A stretch of 64,000 bases of DNA from Adineta steineri (taxonomy: Eukaryota; Rotifera; Eurotatoria; Adinetida; Adinetidae): the NCBI GenBank assembly GCA_905250115.1, contig CAJNOI010000331.1, positions 9,206 through 73,205 of the forward strand, written 5' to 3'. Within the stretch, counting starts at the first letter, position 1. Every line of letters begins with the position of its first letter. Of the stretch, positions 12,312 to 23,992 are shown one piece after another. The position numbers and the translations under genes were made by a program. The notes beneath the pieces are model-generated. The model saw only the letters and a list, made by a program, of their open reading frames with translations, was not told the origin of the DNA and searched no databases.

Positions 12312-13091
12312 TTGTATTCTGATTTTGATGATGAATCTACAATAATAAAAAGGTACGAGTTAGCAATGATAATTACTGTAATGAATCAATGTCGTTCTTT
12401 TTTGTGTACAATAGTCACTAACATATAGTCAGAGCACAGTGAAAAAAGAGACCATAAAAAAAAAAGAAAAGATAAAATAGGAGGTTAAGAAAAGAAAGAA
12501 AGAGAACGTTTCTATGTGTCATACACCGGTGAATAGGAAATAAAAACGGCTTTCGGAAGAAGACATTTTTTTTGTAAACATTTAACAATACAGTTACGAT
12601 TTAATCGTAATACTAAAGCCAAAATCGAATTTAAATAAGCAGAAAAAAGCGGATGAGTCACGTAAAAATGGCGAGACATGACCATCCCAGAATCGGACCA
12701 TATATGTATACACATACATCTATTGTGTGTAGAGAACGTATGTGGCTATGCCCTGTCGAGACAGAGAAAAAATTCTCCTATTCTCGTTCTTTTTCTTTCT
12801 GTTTTATTAAGATATATTTTGTTTTGTTTTGTTCTGTTCTTTTTACTTAGAAAAAGAAATAGATAGACATTATGATAATAAAAAAAAATGATTCATTTCA
12901 AAAGAAGAAAGCTGACGAAGAAGATGATTGTTGTATTCTTTTTTCAATAGAGGTCGTTTTGTTTCATTATTAATAGTTTTTACTATTTTATGATTAGTTC
13001 TTTTGTTTATCCATTGAAAATGAAAAGATTTTACTTACCACATATCCATTGAATTGAAGAGACATTTAAATTCGTTTTCATTATTTTAAAT
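12312..13091. other. divergent intergenic region between SPTLC2 and the TTF zinc-finger gene
   Basis: Both neighbours point outwards, so the promoters and 5' UTRs of both genes should lie here. Poly-A, poly-T and TTTTG-rich runs are present. I see no coding exon. Confidence 0.5.
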
Positions 13092-14057
13092 ATGGATAAT
13101 GATGATACATCTTCCAGTTACGATCAATATCGTGCTGATATGCAATCAATAATAGATTCTTATGTTAAATCTATTGATAGTATTTCTCCAATTAAACCAC
13201 ACGAATCTTGTACATATGCATTACATGAAAATGAAGGAAATAGACATAATCAAAAAGATTATCGTACCACATCTTTACAAAATCGAAAATATGCATCATC
13301 ATCGAGTACATTGGATCGTGATCCAGCAAGATCAGATCATTTAACAGATGAAGTACGACGGTTATTAATACAAGATGGACCATATCAACCACGTGATGAT
13401 GAAGATCATTTTCAAACAAGTGTGAAATCAACGCAAACTGGAAAAGGAATAGTACGCTTTCGTGTAAAATGGTTTGATGATATTCGATTTTCAGATTGGT
13501 TAGAGTATTCATTAACAACTTGTCGAGCTTACTGCTTCTATTGTCGATTATTTGCTGATTCAAATCGAAATCGAGCTTTTTCACGTGATGGTAGTTGCAA
13601 TTTAGTTTTATCTAGTTAATATTTATTGATTATTTTATTCAATAGGTATCAAAAACTGGCGTAAATGTTTGGGTTCACGTGGTCAAAAGAAAAAACGTTC
13701 CATAGTTACATCTGATGATAATAATCTTGGATGTCAACGACGTGGTTTATTAGAATCACATGCAATGTCAGAATCCCATAAACAAGCATATAACAAATAT
13801 CTTCAATTTCTTGATCAAAGACATACTGAAACACAAAGAAATGATGATAGACAACAAAACGGTAAAATACTGAGTTAATATACAGGAATCAATTAATTGA
13901 ATATTAGCGTCCTATATTTTGAGAAGTTTTCCATTAGTAACGGATGAACATTTTCATCAAATTTATTGAAATAACAGCTATTCTAATTTAATAAAATCTT
14001 TTATTTTTAGGTGATATAATTATTCTGCATGATGTCAAACAAGAGAATAATATGTGA
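13092..14057 (+). CDS. TTF-type (hAT/ZMYM-associated) zinc-finger protein without a transposase domain
   Basis: Three exons, 13092-13590, 13646-13861 and 14011-14057, give an in-frame 253-aa protein. The first 110 residues are polar and probably disordered. Residues about 118-225 match the TTF zinc-finger layout: VKWFDDIRFSDWLEYS, then CRAYCFYCRLF, FSRDGIKNW and a closing H-x-x-S-x-x-H in the second exon. This domain is known from the N-terminus of hAT-type transposases and ZMYM proteins, where it binds DNA or protein partners. Here the protein ends soon after the finger, with no RNase H-like catalytic domain. It could be a domesticated transposon fragment or a stand-alone nuclear factor. Its stop lies about 230 bp before NOL6 on the same strand. 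The exon joins are well supported by phase; the function is unknown. Confidence 0.75.
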
Positions 14058-14286
14058 TTAATAATTTTTGTACCTCGGTGTATTTCTGTTGTTATTTCAT
14101 TTTTTTTTACTGTAAATATTTTTCTACATGGAAACATTCGTGAAAGGAACAATTAATTAATAATGTTCTTTTTTCCGCAATATATCAGATACATTTTTTT
14201 AAAAATTACATAAAGGATAATCATAATAAAATACAAAACATTTGATAAAAACTGTTAATTTTTTGTCTGAATTAAACCAGTTCTAG

Positions 14287-17200
14287 ATGGAAGTATTAAA
14301 ACGTAAAGCAAATGGTATTTCGTCTACAAATGGACATGGACAGAAGAAAAAGAAAAAAACAAAAATTATCGAAGAACAAGATTTAGAATCAGCTTATTTC
14401 CAATCAGAAATAGCTTTTCATTCGACTGTAACAAAAATGAAAGTAGGTATTTTTATGTTTAAAAAAAAACATTAAAATATCTAGCTCCAAAAATGAATAT
14501 ATTCCTGTTAATGTACGATGTAGATCAATCTCTCCGAAATGAAACAGTTTTCTTAATGAAATAAAATAATATTTCATCTCTTTTAAAGGTCAATGCATTG
14601 TTAAATGAAGTAACATTAAAAGAAAATCAACGTAATGAAATAGATCAATTTATTGAACAAATTTCAAATGAACTTAAATCAATTCCACAAGGCAAAATTC
14701 GAGAGGTAAATTTGAATTCATCTTTCCTCGTATTTTTCTTCAAATGTATTTTTTATTTAGTTATCAACAATGTCTGAATGGCTTGGAAAATTTGATATAA
14801 AAATTCCGTTGACATTTTCAAAAATGAATAAACCATTTCAATTTATTCCACCAACAGTTATTGAACCAATTGGTTCATATACTTATGATGGTTTAATAGT
14901 TAAATCATCAAATAAAATTTCAACAATTGTCGATTTACTTGTGGAAATTCCACATATATGTATTCATAAAAAGGATTATCTTAATAATGAATATATTGAA
15001 AAACGTGCTATATATCTTTGTTATTTAGCAAAAAAATTACAATATCTATTAGAATTTTCACATTTAAATGATACAACACTTAATCAAGCTGTTTTAATTG
15101 TAAAACCAAATGGTAATAAAACTATTTCTAAATTCTTAAGTTATCGAATGTGTATTATATCTTCATACAGATTAATACTATGTTGCGTAGTCTTATAGTG
15201 ACTTAAGCCTGAACTATATTAGAATGTAGTATGCATAGACTGAATTCCACGTCTAAAAGATATTGTATATGCCAACGTCCAATGTCGGATTGAGGAGAAA
15301 AGTATCATAAAAACTTCAGTTTCTTACTGAAACGAAATCTGCTCATAATTCTTCGACTTTGAAATTAATTTTTTCATCGCTGATTATAAGACCGATGAAA
15401 CTATGGTCTCAATATAGTTTACTGACAAGAATTAGAATATGATGTCGATCTTAAGACTAATCCAAGTTTTTTGCTCAATCCGACATTGGACGTAGTTTAA
15501 GTTTGAACGCTGCCATATATAAACAATATTTTAAAAATAATTTCCTTATCGATTCTTTTTAGAAACATCATCATTTGCAATTCGTATATTACTTGCACCA
15601 GAAAAAGATTATTTTAATGAGAAACGTTTATTACCAACATCAAGTAATCTACGTTGGAATTGGTTTAATGATATTAAAGACGAAAATGAACCATTCTATC
15701 CAACACCAAATTATAATTCATTAGTTTTATTTGATTGTCGTTATAGAGAAACATCTGATTATTTAAATAAAATATTTTCATCATCGAATGAATTATGTAA
15801 TGGATTAAAATTATTTAAGATCTGGTTAGAACANNNNNNNNNNNNNNNNNNNNNNNNNNNNNNNNNNNNNNNNNNNNNNNNNNNNNNNNNNNNNNNNNNN
15901 NNNNNNNNNNNNNNNNNNNNNNNNNNNNNNNNNAACAATAAACTATTCTATTTGATTTTTAATTATAGTGGAAAATGATTTTTTATCATCTAAATGTTGT
16001 GCATTAACAGATGAAAAAATCGATGAAAATTCTTTCATTCAAGATGAGTGTGTTCTTATTGATCAATCTGGTTTACTCAATGTTTTTCATACATTAACTC
16101 GAGCTAATTATAATAGAGTAAGATTTCAAGACTTATTCTACATTTTAACAATTCTCTAGAACATTTCGCGCAAATAGAGATCTGAAAATAATATTTATCT
16201 ACTCATTTTTCTTATGAGTCAATTTTGTTGAGAATAAAATATATGAATCAGACTAAAGATGTAGACAATCGAATTGAGAAATAACTAAATGAAAGTTTAT
16301 TGTACTTACGAGAAAAACGGCTTATTGTAAATTAAATTAAGTTCATGAAAAGTAGAATACGGCGATTCCAGAAAAAATGGAACCGAAAACCGACCATTTA
16401 GAATGGGGGTAGGACAGTTCGCAGTTCCAAGTTCAGATGAACTGACTAAAAGAACTGTCAGTACAGTTCTTTGAAAAAAGCTGAACAGAACCAACAGTTT
16501 TTTTTAGAGAACTGTTGTGAAAACTAGTTTTTCGTAAATAAAAACAAATTTGAAACAGACCAGTTCCTCTGAAACAACTGTTGATACAGTTCAGTTCTAT
16601 TCAAAAGAACTATTAAACACTTCCTAAGAACGGACCTAATATGGAACTGTCCTACGCCCAGTTTAGAACCGAAACCACTCTTTTCTTATTTTTACTGACC
16701 AGATTCAGACGGGAATCGCGGTTTCGATTTTGGTCCCGGATAATTTTTAGAACCGCCGTACTCTAATGAAAGGCTACTGAACTAAGTGCCATTTGTTAAA
16801 AAGATGAATAAAAAATGAAGATTTTTTCTCAAATTTAATATACAGAAACTTTAAAAGTTCTCGTTAGTGCGACTCATAGAAAGATAAAAAGTTATTAGAA
16901 TTGTAACCGACAATTTCTATACAAAGATCGGCTCAATAATTTTCATTACAACTTAACCCTTTGAGTCCCGGTGGGATATATATGTCCCACCTAGCGAAAA
17001 ATTCTAGTTTTCAAAAAATTTCGAATATATTTAACAAATGTTCGTAGTTAAGACATATTTGTACCAGATTGAAAATTCTACTGAGTCAGTTTTTAGGCTC
17101 CCGTTCGTATACCTCTAAGGAAGTAGCTAAAATATCTCTCATCATTCCCGTAGGGCGCACGGCTAAAAGTTAAAAATGACTTAAAATATTTTTTTAAAGT

Positions 17201-20200
17201 ATCAATGGAACTGTCGATAATACTCAATGCTCATACAAAATATCAAGTTTTTAAGAGATTTCGTCCATAGATTAAATCGTGGGTCTCAAAGGGTTAAAAG
17301 CTTTTAATCGTAGGGAATAGTCATTCGATAATCCGAAGAATATTTACAATAGATTATAAACTCATAATCTTTTTCTTTCTAGTTAAAACATGAAGCTCGT
17401 ATATCATTAAATTCTTTTAATGATCCAGTTATTGATCATTTTCAAACTCTATTCATGACTACAATGAAACCAATCAATAGCATGGATGCAATTATTCAGT
17501 AAATAAAATATATATGTTTGTTTTTTTCTTTAAATCTGTTTTTAGAATTTTTTCACTTGATAAACATGAAAAACTTCTTGAAGAAAAATCAAATAAAAAT
17601 CAATTAATTATGGATAATCTTAATAATAAACATTATTTATTATGTCAACAAGTTATCAGTCTACTTGAATATGGTTTAAAAGAGCGTATCAGTTTACTTT
17701 GTCCTCTACCATCAGTTACTCAACTAACAAAAACCGTAAGTTTCTTATCTTTATTTTTCTTACATTTGCACACATAAATACACTATCAACCTTTTGCGGT
17801 AAAACAGTAAGGCGTTTTTTTTTCTCAAATGGAAAACGAATTATTAATAAAATTTCATAAAATATCAAATATTTTTCATGAACAATTTTATTCATCTCCT
17901 ATTCAAAAACATAATCAAGAATATTTGGAAAATCTTTATGAACAATTAAATCAATGGAAAAGACAAACTATCGAACAAATTGAAATATTAATTGAAGAAA
18001 AACGAAAAGAAATTAAACAGTTTTATGATAATTATTATTTGGAAATAAATAAACAATATTCAATAATAAATGAACAAATTAAAACAGAGAATTTCTCATT
18101 CGATCTTGATGATCAAGTTGAATATTTATATATTTATTCTCAAGTAAATTCAATAGAAAAACGTTTACATTTAAATACAACTTTATTTACAAAAAATCAA
18201 ATCAATGAGACAATTAAATTACATTATGCACATTATCGAGAATTAACTACTAAAACAACGATTTTACCTTTGAAAGAAATGATGAAAGATAAATTACAAA
18301 CTACTTATAATAATTATCCATCATTAATAAAGAAACCAACAGCAAATAATAATTATCCATCACTAATAATGAAACCAACAGTAAATAATAATTATCCATC
18401 ATTAATAAAGAAACCAATAGCAAATACTAATGATCAACATCAATTACCTAAAGAATATTTATTCAAATCATTAACAAGTACTTTGTCTTTAAAACGTACA
18501 ACAGTAAATAAGTCAATTGATAATTATCCTTTAGAACATCCTACTTACGTTCCAGTTTTAATTGATAAAACGCATGAAATACATAAATCAAATCAAAATC
18601 TAAATAAATATATTAGTGATTCTTTACTTCTGTCTGATATTCAACAACGATCACGACCTATTATTGATGATAGTAAAAACTTTATTCAAATCTATAAAGT
18701 ACTTTTATCTAATGAAAATAATTCTCAAAAATTACTAGAAGAAAATCGTCATCCGTACACTAATTCTAGTCATGCATTATATGATTTAAAAAATGTTAAT
18801 CAAACTGATCCATCAATAACAATGTTTCTACAATATGAATCAAAATTTAATTGTATTGCTAGTTCAACAAGACACAATGAATTAGTAATATATAATTCAA
18901 AATTAAATATTTTCATTATTTTACAACATGAGCCAAATAAGAAAATTTGTCGACAACGTTCATATTTTCAATGGCCATTAAATTTAAGTTCAAATCTATC
19001 TGATATAACATATTGTCAAATGAATGATCAATATTTAATTTCAACTAGTGATAATAGTCATTTATATTTATTTAATCAAAATTTATTATCTGTCAACGAT
19101 TTAGGTTCTTTATCTGATAATCAATCGTTGAATCGTATTCATTGTTATGAAAGAACTGTATACTGCATATTAGGAGATTTTAGTCTTGTTGAATATCAAT
19201 TAGATGAACGAAATTTAATTATAAAAAGAAATAAAAAAATCGATTTATTTAGTTCAACTGAACTTTTATTAGACGTTACTTGTGATAAAAACAATTTAAT
19301 TGTTGTTTATAAACATGAAAATAATGAAATTTACTTACGAAATATTAATCGCACATTATTAAATATCCAATTCGAACTCTTACTTGATAATAAACAACAA
19401 ATTGAACGAAATTTTATACGAATAGAATCAACCCGATACGATGGAAATTTTATTTATATGAATAGTTTATGCAAATATTTAAAAACTATTGATTTGATTT
19501 ATTATAAAAATGGACAAATAACATCAGTTTCACAGAAAAATAATTCACCGACAAATATTTGTGTATTAAAAGATAATCGTTTAGTTATTTTATATGAAAA
19601 ACCCTATTTTTTATCTGTTTATAATTATCATAAATGAATTTAATTATTTCGAAAAAAAAAATGTTTGAAATAAATTACTATACTATTTTTCTTTTAATAT
19701 TTATTTTAGTGGGCAATTAATGAACCTGTACCAGCAAGAACATCGATAACATTTGGTATTATTTTTTCCGATCAATACGATTTATCAATATTGAAAGGAC
19801 CAGAAAACGGAACGAAAGAAGTAAGAAAATCCTTACCTCTTTCTAAATGCACATTTTTTATTTTAATAGGCACAAGCATTTAGAAAATTATGGAGTGAAC
19901 GATGTGAATTACGTCGTTTTCCTGATGGATCAATTCTTGAATCCGTCGTTTGGAATGTTGATACAGCAAAAGATAAACGACTTATATGGATGGATGCAAC
20001 TCGATATCTTTTAGAAATGTAATTATCTTTTATGTTATTTTCGAAAAATTTTATTCTTATTTTACTTTAGACAAGGTGGAATATCACCAACTAATATTGA
20101 ATTTTTCTATAATGATCAACTTCCATCGAATTTACTTTCTATTCCAGCTCGTCTTCTTCCATCATATGGAACAGGTGATGAACAACAGATTTATCTTTGT

Positions 20201-22375
20201 CAAGAATTAGTTGAATTATCAAAACAAGTTCGAACATTGAATACTGAACTTCCACTTAAAATAAATAATATTATTGGTGTTGATGAAACATTTCGTTATA
20301 CAAATGTTTTTCCACCATTACCATCATCATTTCTAACAGATTTACATAAAATACGTTCAATTGAACATGATACACATGCATTAATACCACGTTCAACATC
20401 ACGTTATGCACCACCATACAGTCAATCATTATTAATTTTATGTCAATTAGAAATGACAAATTCAAATGATCTTGATTTTGAAAATCTTGAACGTATAAAA
20501 CATTCAAAAATTCTCTATTATATTCAATTAGCAAAATTATTACAAGAAAAATTTCATTTAACTTGTCGAGCAACGAATGATTGTTGTTATATTGAAAAAA
20601 ATCATTATATTTATCGTTTAGTAATATCATATCATAAGGAAATTTATTTAATGGAAAGTGAAGCTGGAAAAAAAGATGGATTACAACGAACAATTAAACA
20701 AACAAATTTATCAAAACAATTAAGATATAATACAGAATATCTACCAAAACTACATGCTGCTATATACGGGTAAATATCAGTGTTTTATCCATATTTTCAT
20801 TTTTTAGGTGCGCGAAACAAAATGCTAGATGGGCGCCGCCCACCCACTTTATAAAATCAGGGTGTGGGTGACGGTTTGAAAACAAAGTGAACCCTTTCAA
20901 CCAGTGGCGGATCTAGGATTTTGGAAGAGGGGGCGATTTTTTTTTTTGAGTATGAAGGGGTGATGCCTGGGGGCCCGATTTTGGTTAAAAGCTATTTTTT
21001 GAGCCCAACCGAAGTAGTGTGAACCTGTTTTTCGTTCATTTTTGCTGTAAAAAATCAATTCGGAAGGGGGACGGCGATCATCCCCATCGCTCCCCTAAAT
21101 CCACCACTGCTTTCAACCTCACCCACATCGCTGGGATACCCTAAATAAAATCCATTTCTTAATGACATTTGGGCAGATATCTGTAGATTTTGATTTTGTT
21201 AAAAATAATCTTAATATTTTAGTGTTAGTCAACAATTTGTTCACTATCAATTAGTGTCGCGTTTATTTAAACGTTGGCTTTCATCACAATTACTTCTTCA
21301 TCAATTTGATTCGATCAATGCAGATATACTTTGTTGTTATATTTTTCTTCATTCAGCTCCATATGAACCACCAAAGTACTTATTTCTTTTTTGATATTCA
21401 AGAAAAATATATGTATATTTAGATCAATATTATCTGGTTTTTGTCGTGTACTTTGTCTTCTTCGTGATTATGATTGGATTAATGAACCATTAATTATTAA
21501 TTTTAATCATGAATTAACAAGTAATAGAATAATAATAGTAAAATACAGATGATATTGAATTATTTTATTGTTTGCTTATTTAGAAGAACAAATTTTTGAA
21601 ATGCAAACACAATTTAAAACTGACCGATCGAATTTACCAGCTTTATGTTTAATGCCCTCAGTAGCATTTCATGAGAATAATAAACCAAATATACCAATAT
21701 TAAAACGTGTGATACAATTAGCTAAAGAAGCATTGGTATTTTTAGAAACAAATAATAGTGATTCGATTAAAGTAAGTTTTTTATATCTATCTAAAGAATA
21801 TCTCTGCTTGAATTAAGCATAATTCAATACAAAAACTACCCACATACACCGCCAAATATCTCTTTAGATTCACTAATAATGTTATTCTATTATATTTAGT
21901 TTCTTTTTCGACCAAGTACCAATTCTTATGATGTGATCATTATGCTTGATCCACTTCAATGTCCACGTGCTTATCAAGCTGTTGATCATGTATCTACAGA
22001 AGTAACATATACAACAAGAAAGAAGTCAACTGATAATGATGATCATCAATCAAAGAGTAACAATAAATTATTATCCATTGTTGACTATGATCCAGCTCAA
22101 TTATTTGTTAATGAATTACGAGTAAAATATATATTTCTATGTTTTTCTATGTTTCATTTTGTTTATTTCATATTTAGACATCCTATAATGATCAAGCAGA
22201 ATTCTTTCATGATGAATTCGGTGGTGTTATGGTTTGTATACTATGGAAACCGTCGAAAAATACAACAAATGGTCATAATAATAATGTCGATTATGTTAAA
22301 ATAATTGATCAATGGAAATTATTAGGAACAGGAATTATAAAAGAAATTCGTACATTTCCTGAACGATGGTGTTAA
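14287..22375 (+). CDS. NOL6: nucleolar protein 6 (Nrap/Utp22 family), interrupted by an assembly gap
   Basis: Component of the small-subunit processome for pre-18S rRNA maturation in the nucleolus. Exons: 14287-14442, 14589-14705, 14761-15112, 15563 to at least 15833 (gap), 15969-16117, 17383-17498, 17546-17735, 19710-19820, 19870-20018, 20071-20769, 21223-21375, 21423-21520, 21584-21771, 21900-22121, 22178-22375. The KKKKK tract near residue 20 fits nuclear targeting. Order and content follow animal NOL6: MSEWLGKFDI, PIGSYTYDG, FKIWLEQ, RCELRRFPDGSILESVVW, LHSAPYEPP, a DYDPAQLFVNELR segment and a GVMVCILWKP C-terminal region. Phases agree at every junction outside the gap. About half the introns are near 50 bp, but five are 445-1974 bp, and four of these hold inserted elements or a whole gene. 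About 3 residues short of a full model because of the gap plus its hidden exon end. Confidence 0.93.
15275..15493. mobile_element. candidate foldback element in a NOL6 intron (perfect 20-bp inverted repeat)
   Basis: The arm at 15275-15294 and the arm at 15474-15493 are exact reverse complements over 20 bp (ACGTCCAATGTCGG... and its complement). They enclose about 180 bp within the 450-bp NOL6 intron 15113-15562. I could not find a clear target-site duplication outside the arms, so the true ends and the family remain open. Confidence 0.5.
15834..15933. other. assembly gap (100 N)
   Basis: Exactly 100 ambiguous bases, the usual placeholder for a scaffold gap of unknown size. It removes the end of one NOL6 exon and part of the next intron. 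Confidence 0.99.
16351..16764. mobile_element. outer inverted-repeat element in a NOL6 intron, split by a second insertion
   Basis: The ends are imperfect inverted repeats of about 45 bp: AGAATACGGCGATTC at the left and, on the reverse strand, AGAGTACGGCGGTTC at the right, continued by matching GGxxCCxAAAxCxGA sequence. The interior is itself interrupted by the 16404-16660 element. Non-coding, so non-autonomous. Confidence 0.5.
16404..16660. mobile_element. nested MITE with TGGG(G/C)GTAGGACAGTTC ends and a TTTAGAA duplication
   Basis: Left end TGGGGGTAGGACAGTTC and right end (reverse strand) TGGGCGTAGGACAGTTC differ at one base. TTTAGAA flanks both sides (16397-16403 and 16662-16668); extending it by one base gives an 8-bp repeat with one mismatch, as expected for a hAT-type insertion. 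It interrupts the outer inverted-repeat element. The interior is rich in AACTGTT/AACAGTT hairpin motifs and has no coding capacity. Confidence 0.6.
16953..17297. mobile_element. piggyBac-type MITE with TTAA target-site duplications
   Basis: TTAA (16953-16956) is followed by CCCTTTGAGTCCCGG; the right end is the reverse complement of CCCTTTGAGACCCACG followed by TTAA (17294-17297). TTAA target duplications and termini starting CCC are the hallmark of piggyBac transposons. The 337-bp body has no long reading frame, so the element is non-autonomous. It lies in the NOL6 intron 16118-17382. Confidence 0.75.
17829..19637 (+). CDS. nested intronless gene inside a NOL6 intron: coiled-coil plus probable beta-propeller protein
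   Basis: Intact 602-aa frame with a true ATG, lying wholly in NOL6 intron 17736-19709 on the same strand. Residues 1-150 are strongly helical and charged (repeated E/K/Q with heptad-like spacing), probably a coiled coil. Residues 161-199 are three 13-residue repeats of the NNYPSLIKKPTAN type, encoded by a 39-bp tandem repeat. Residues about 320-600 alternate short beta-like blocks (LVIYNSKLNIFIILQ, YLISTSDNSHLYLFNQ, LVEYQLDERNLIIK) that suggest a propeller, as in TRIM/NHL-like proteins, but no RING or B-box is visible. An AATAAA follows at 19669, and a 10-A run follows the stop. I do not recognise the family. Lack of introns in an intron-rich region suggests retroposition. Confidence 0.8.
   Translation: MENELLIKFHKISNIFHEQFYSSPIQKHNQEYLENLYEQLNQWKRQTIEQIEILIEEKRKEIKQFYDNYYLEINKQYSIINEQIKTENFSFDLDDQVEYLYIYSQVNSIEKRLHLNTTLFTKNQINETIKLHYAHYRELTTKTTILPLKEMMKDKLQTTYNNYPSLIKKPTANNNYPSLIMKPTVNNNYPSLIKKPIANTNDQHQLPKEYLFKSLTSTLSLKRTTVNKSIDNYPLEHPTYVPVLIDKTHEIHKSNQNLNKYISDSLLLSDIQQRSRPIIDDSKNFIQIYKVLLSNENNSQKLLEENRHPYTNSSHALYDLKNVNQTDPSITMFLQYESKFNCIASSTRHNELVIYNSKLNIFIILQHEPNKKICRQRSYFQWPLNLSSNLSDITYCQMNDQYLISTSDNSHLYLFNQNLLSVNDLGSLSDNQSLNRIHCYERTVYCILGDFSLVEYQLDERNLIIKRNKKIDLFSSTELLLDVTCDKNNLIVVYKHENNEIYLRNINRTLLNIQFELLLDNKQQIERNFIRIESTRYDGNFIYMNSLCKYLKTIDLIYYKNGQITSVSQKNNSPTNICVLKDNRLVILYEKPYFLSVYNYHK
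20894..21117. mobile_element. hAT-type MITE with an 8-bp target-site duplication
   Basis: The 208-bp body (20902-21109) begins CAGTGGCGGATCTAGG and ends in the reverse complement of CAGTGGTGGATTTAGG. It is flanked by a perfect 8-bp repeat, CTTTCAAC (20894-20901 and 21110-21117). CAGTGG termini with an 8-bp duplication are typical of hAT elements. The element is clearly more GC-rich than its surroundings and non-coding. It sits in NOL6 intron 20770-21222; the flanks also contain an inverted GGTGTGGGTGA/TCACCCACA pair, so it may have landed in an older repeat. Confidence 0.8.
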
Positions 22376-23992
22376 ATCATTTATTGTTTTGTTACTAGCT
22401 AAAAACAGCTAGATGAAATAAAAATTAGAATATTAATCATTCTGTTTAATTCCATAACTCTCACATCATAAATAATTGACATAATTACGATTTCTCAAAA
22501 GTTGTTATTTTATGAATATCTCGATTTCGGAATGAATTTACGATTTTCATATAAGTTTCTATCGATATATTAAAATTTAGCTGATTATTATAAGATGCAA
22601 TAGCAATCGATTCATACAGCCTTCATCTATTTTGAAAGTAGCTTTTTTCTTTCATGCACTTTTTAATATAATTATAAAAACAATAGAATAATATTATTTT
22701 CAAAACTATTCATTTTGCTTTACCTTTTGTTTGTTTAATCAAACTGTATTTTACCATGAAAAAAAGTACAATTATTCTAAATGAAATTTATATTTGATAA
22801 AACCAAATGTTATTTTAACAAAAGCACCTAGTATTTTTCGTCTATGTTAAGTTAAGAAAATATAAAAGCGGCTGTGCAACAACGAGCTATTCAGTAGATT
22901 AATCATTTATTACATACAGAAAATATATTTTCAAGACTTCTAAAAACACAAATTATCTCAAGCCGACGGCATATATTTGATTATATTTCAACATATCGAT
23001 ACATTCACCTTAATCCTTGAAAATAAGTTTTCGCCTCCCTCTGTGATTCTATACTTATTTCTTTCCCTTGCAATGAGATGGTATCTATATTTTCTTCTCC
23101 TCATAGAAAAAAAAACCCCAAAAAAGAAATACTAAATAAACGCTTCTATTAATGGCGTATTAGGCACGAAAAGGATTAAAACTAATACCTGTTATTTTGA
23201 GTATCAAAAATAAACGATGTTTTTTTTGAAGGTCACTATAGAATAACATTTTCTTACCTCTGAAATAATTTAATGTATCAATGACTTTAACTAATAGTCG
23301 ATGCAAACTATTTATCACTGTACTACAAGATTGCTATTTCAAGAACAATGCTAGGAATTTAGACATTAACATTTCCAGAACAAAAAGAATCTTTATCTGA
23401 CACAATCATATCACGATTTTGAAAATAATTAGACTATATATAAATTTTTTGAATAAACATTGTTTCTAAAAGATTACATTTTAGAACATGAGTTAATATA
23501 TTCCCGTTTCGTGCTTAAATCACGTGTAAAAATACACATACACGTGTAAAATAGTAACAGATTAGAAGGAAAAAAAACAAAATAAACATAGACAAAACAA
23601 AATGTTAACAAAAACAACACAGCAACCGGAGAATAAACGAGAGAATGATCAACGCACGAATATTCTATATAATGAATAAAAATGATTGCAATAACTAATG
23701 GACTTTTATATGTTCTGTTCTTAAATGATAAATAGTCAAATTCAAACAAACAAAAAAATGTTACACTAAAAGAAAATAAGTTAATAAGCTAGAAATCTCA
23801 ATAAAATTATGATCTATATTTTTCTTTTCTTTGGTTTTTGATTCCGTTTAAAGTTTGTTATCAATAACTATTGAAAAGAGAGGGAGAAAAAAAAAACATT
23901 TTCATAGATAAACAAAAGACACGAAAAAAAAAGAATGAGTATATATGTAAAAATTCTCGTTTAACATTCTGTGTACTTAAATTAAGATCAAT
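22376..23992. other. convergent intergenic region between NOL6 and PDI
   Basis: Both neighbours end here, so it contains two 3' UTRs. The rest is AT-rich with short open frames only; I see no gene. Confidence 0.5.

Noticed and set aside
20271..20693. 140-codon minus-strand frame opposite a NOL6 exon
   Set aside because: Shadow of the conserved NOL6 exon on the plus strand; the product is compositional.
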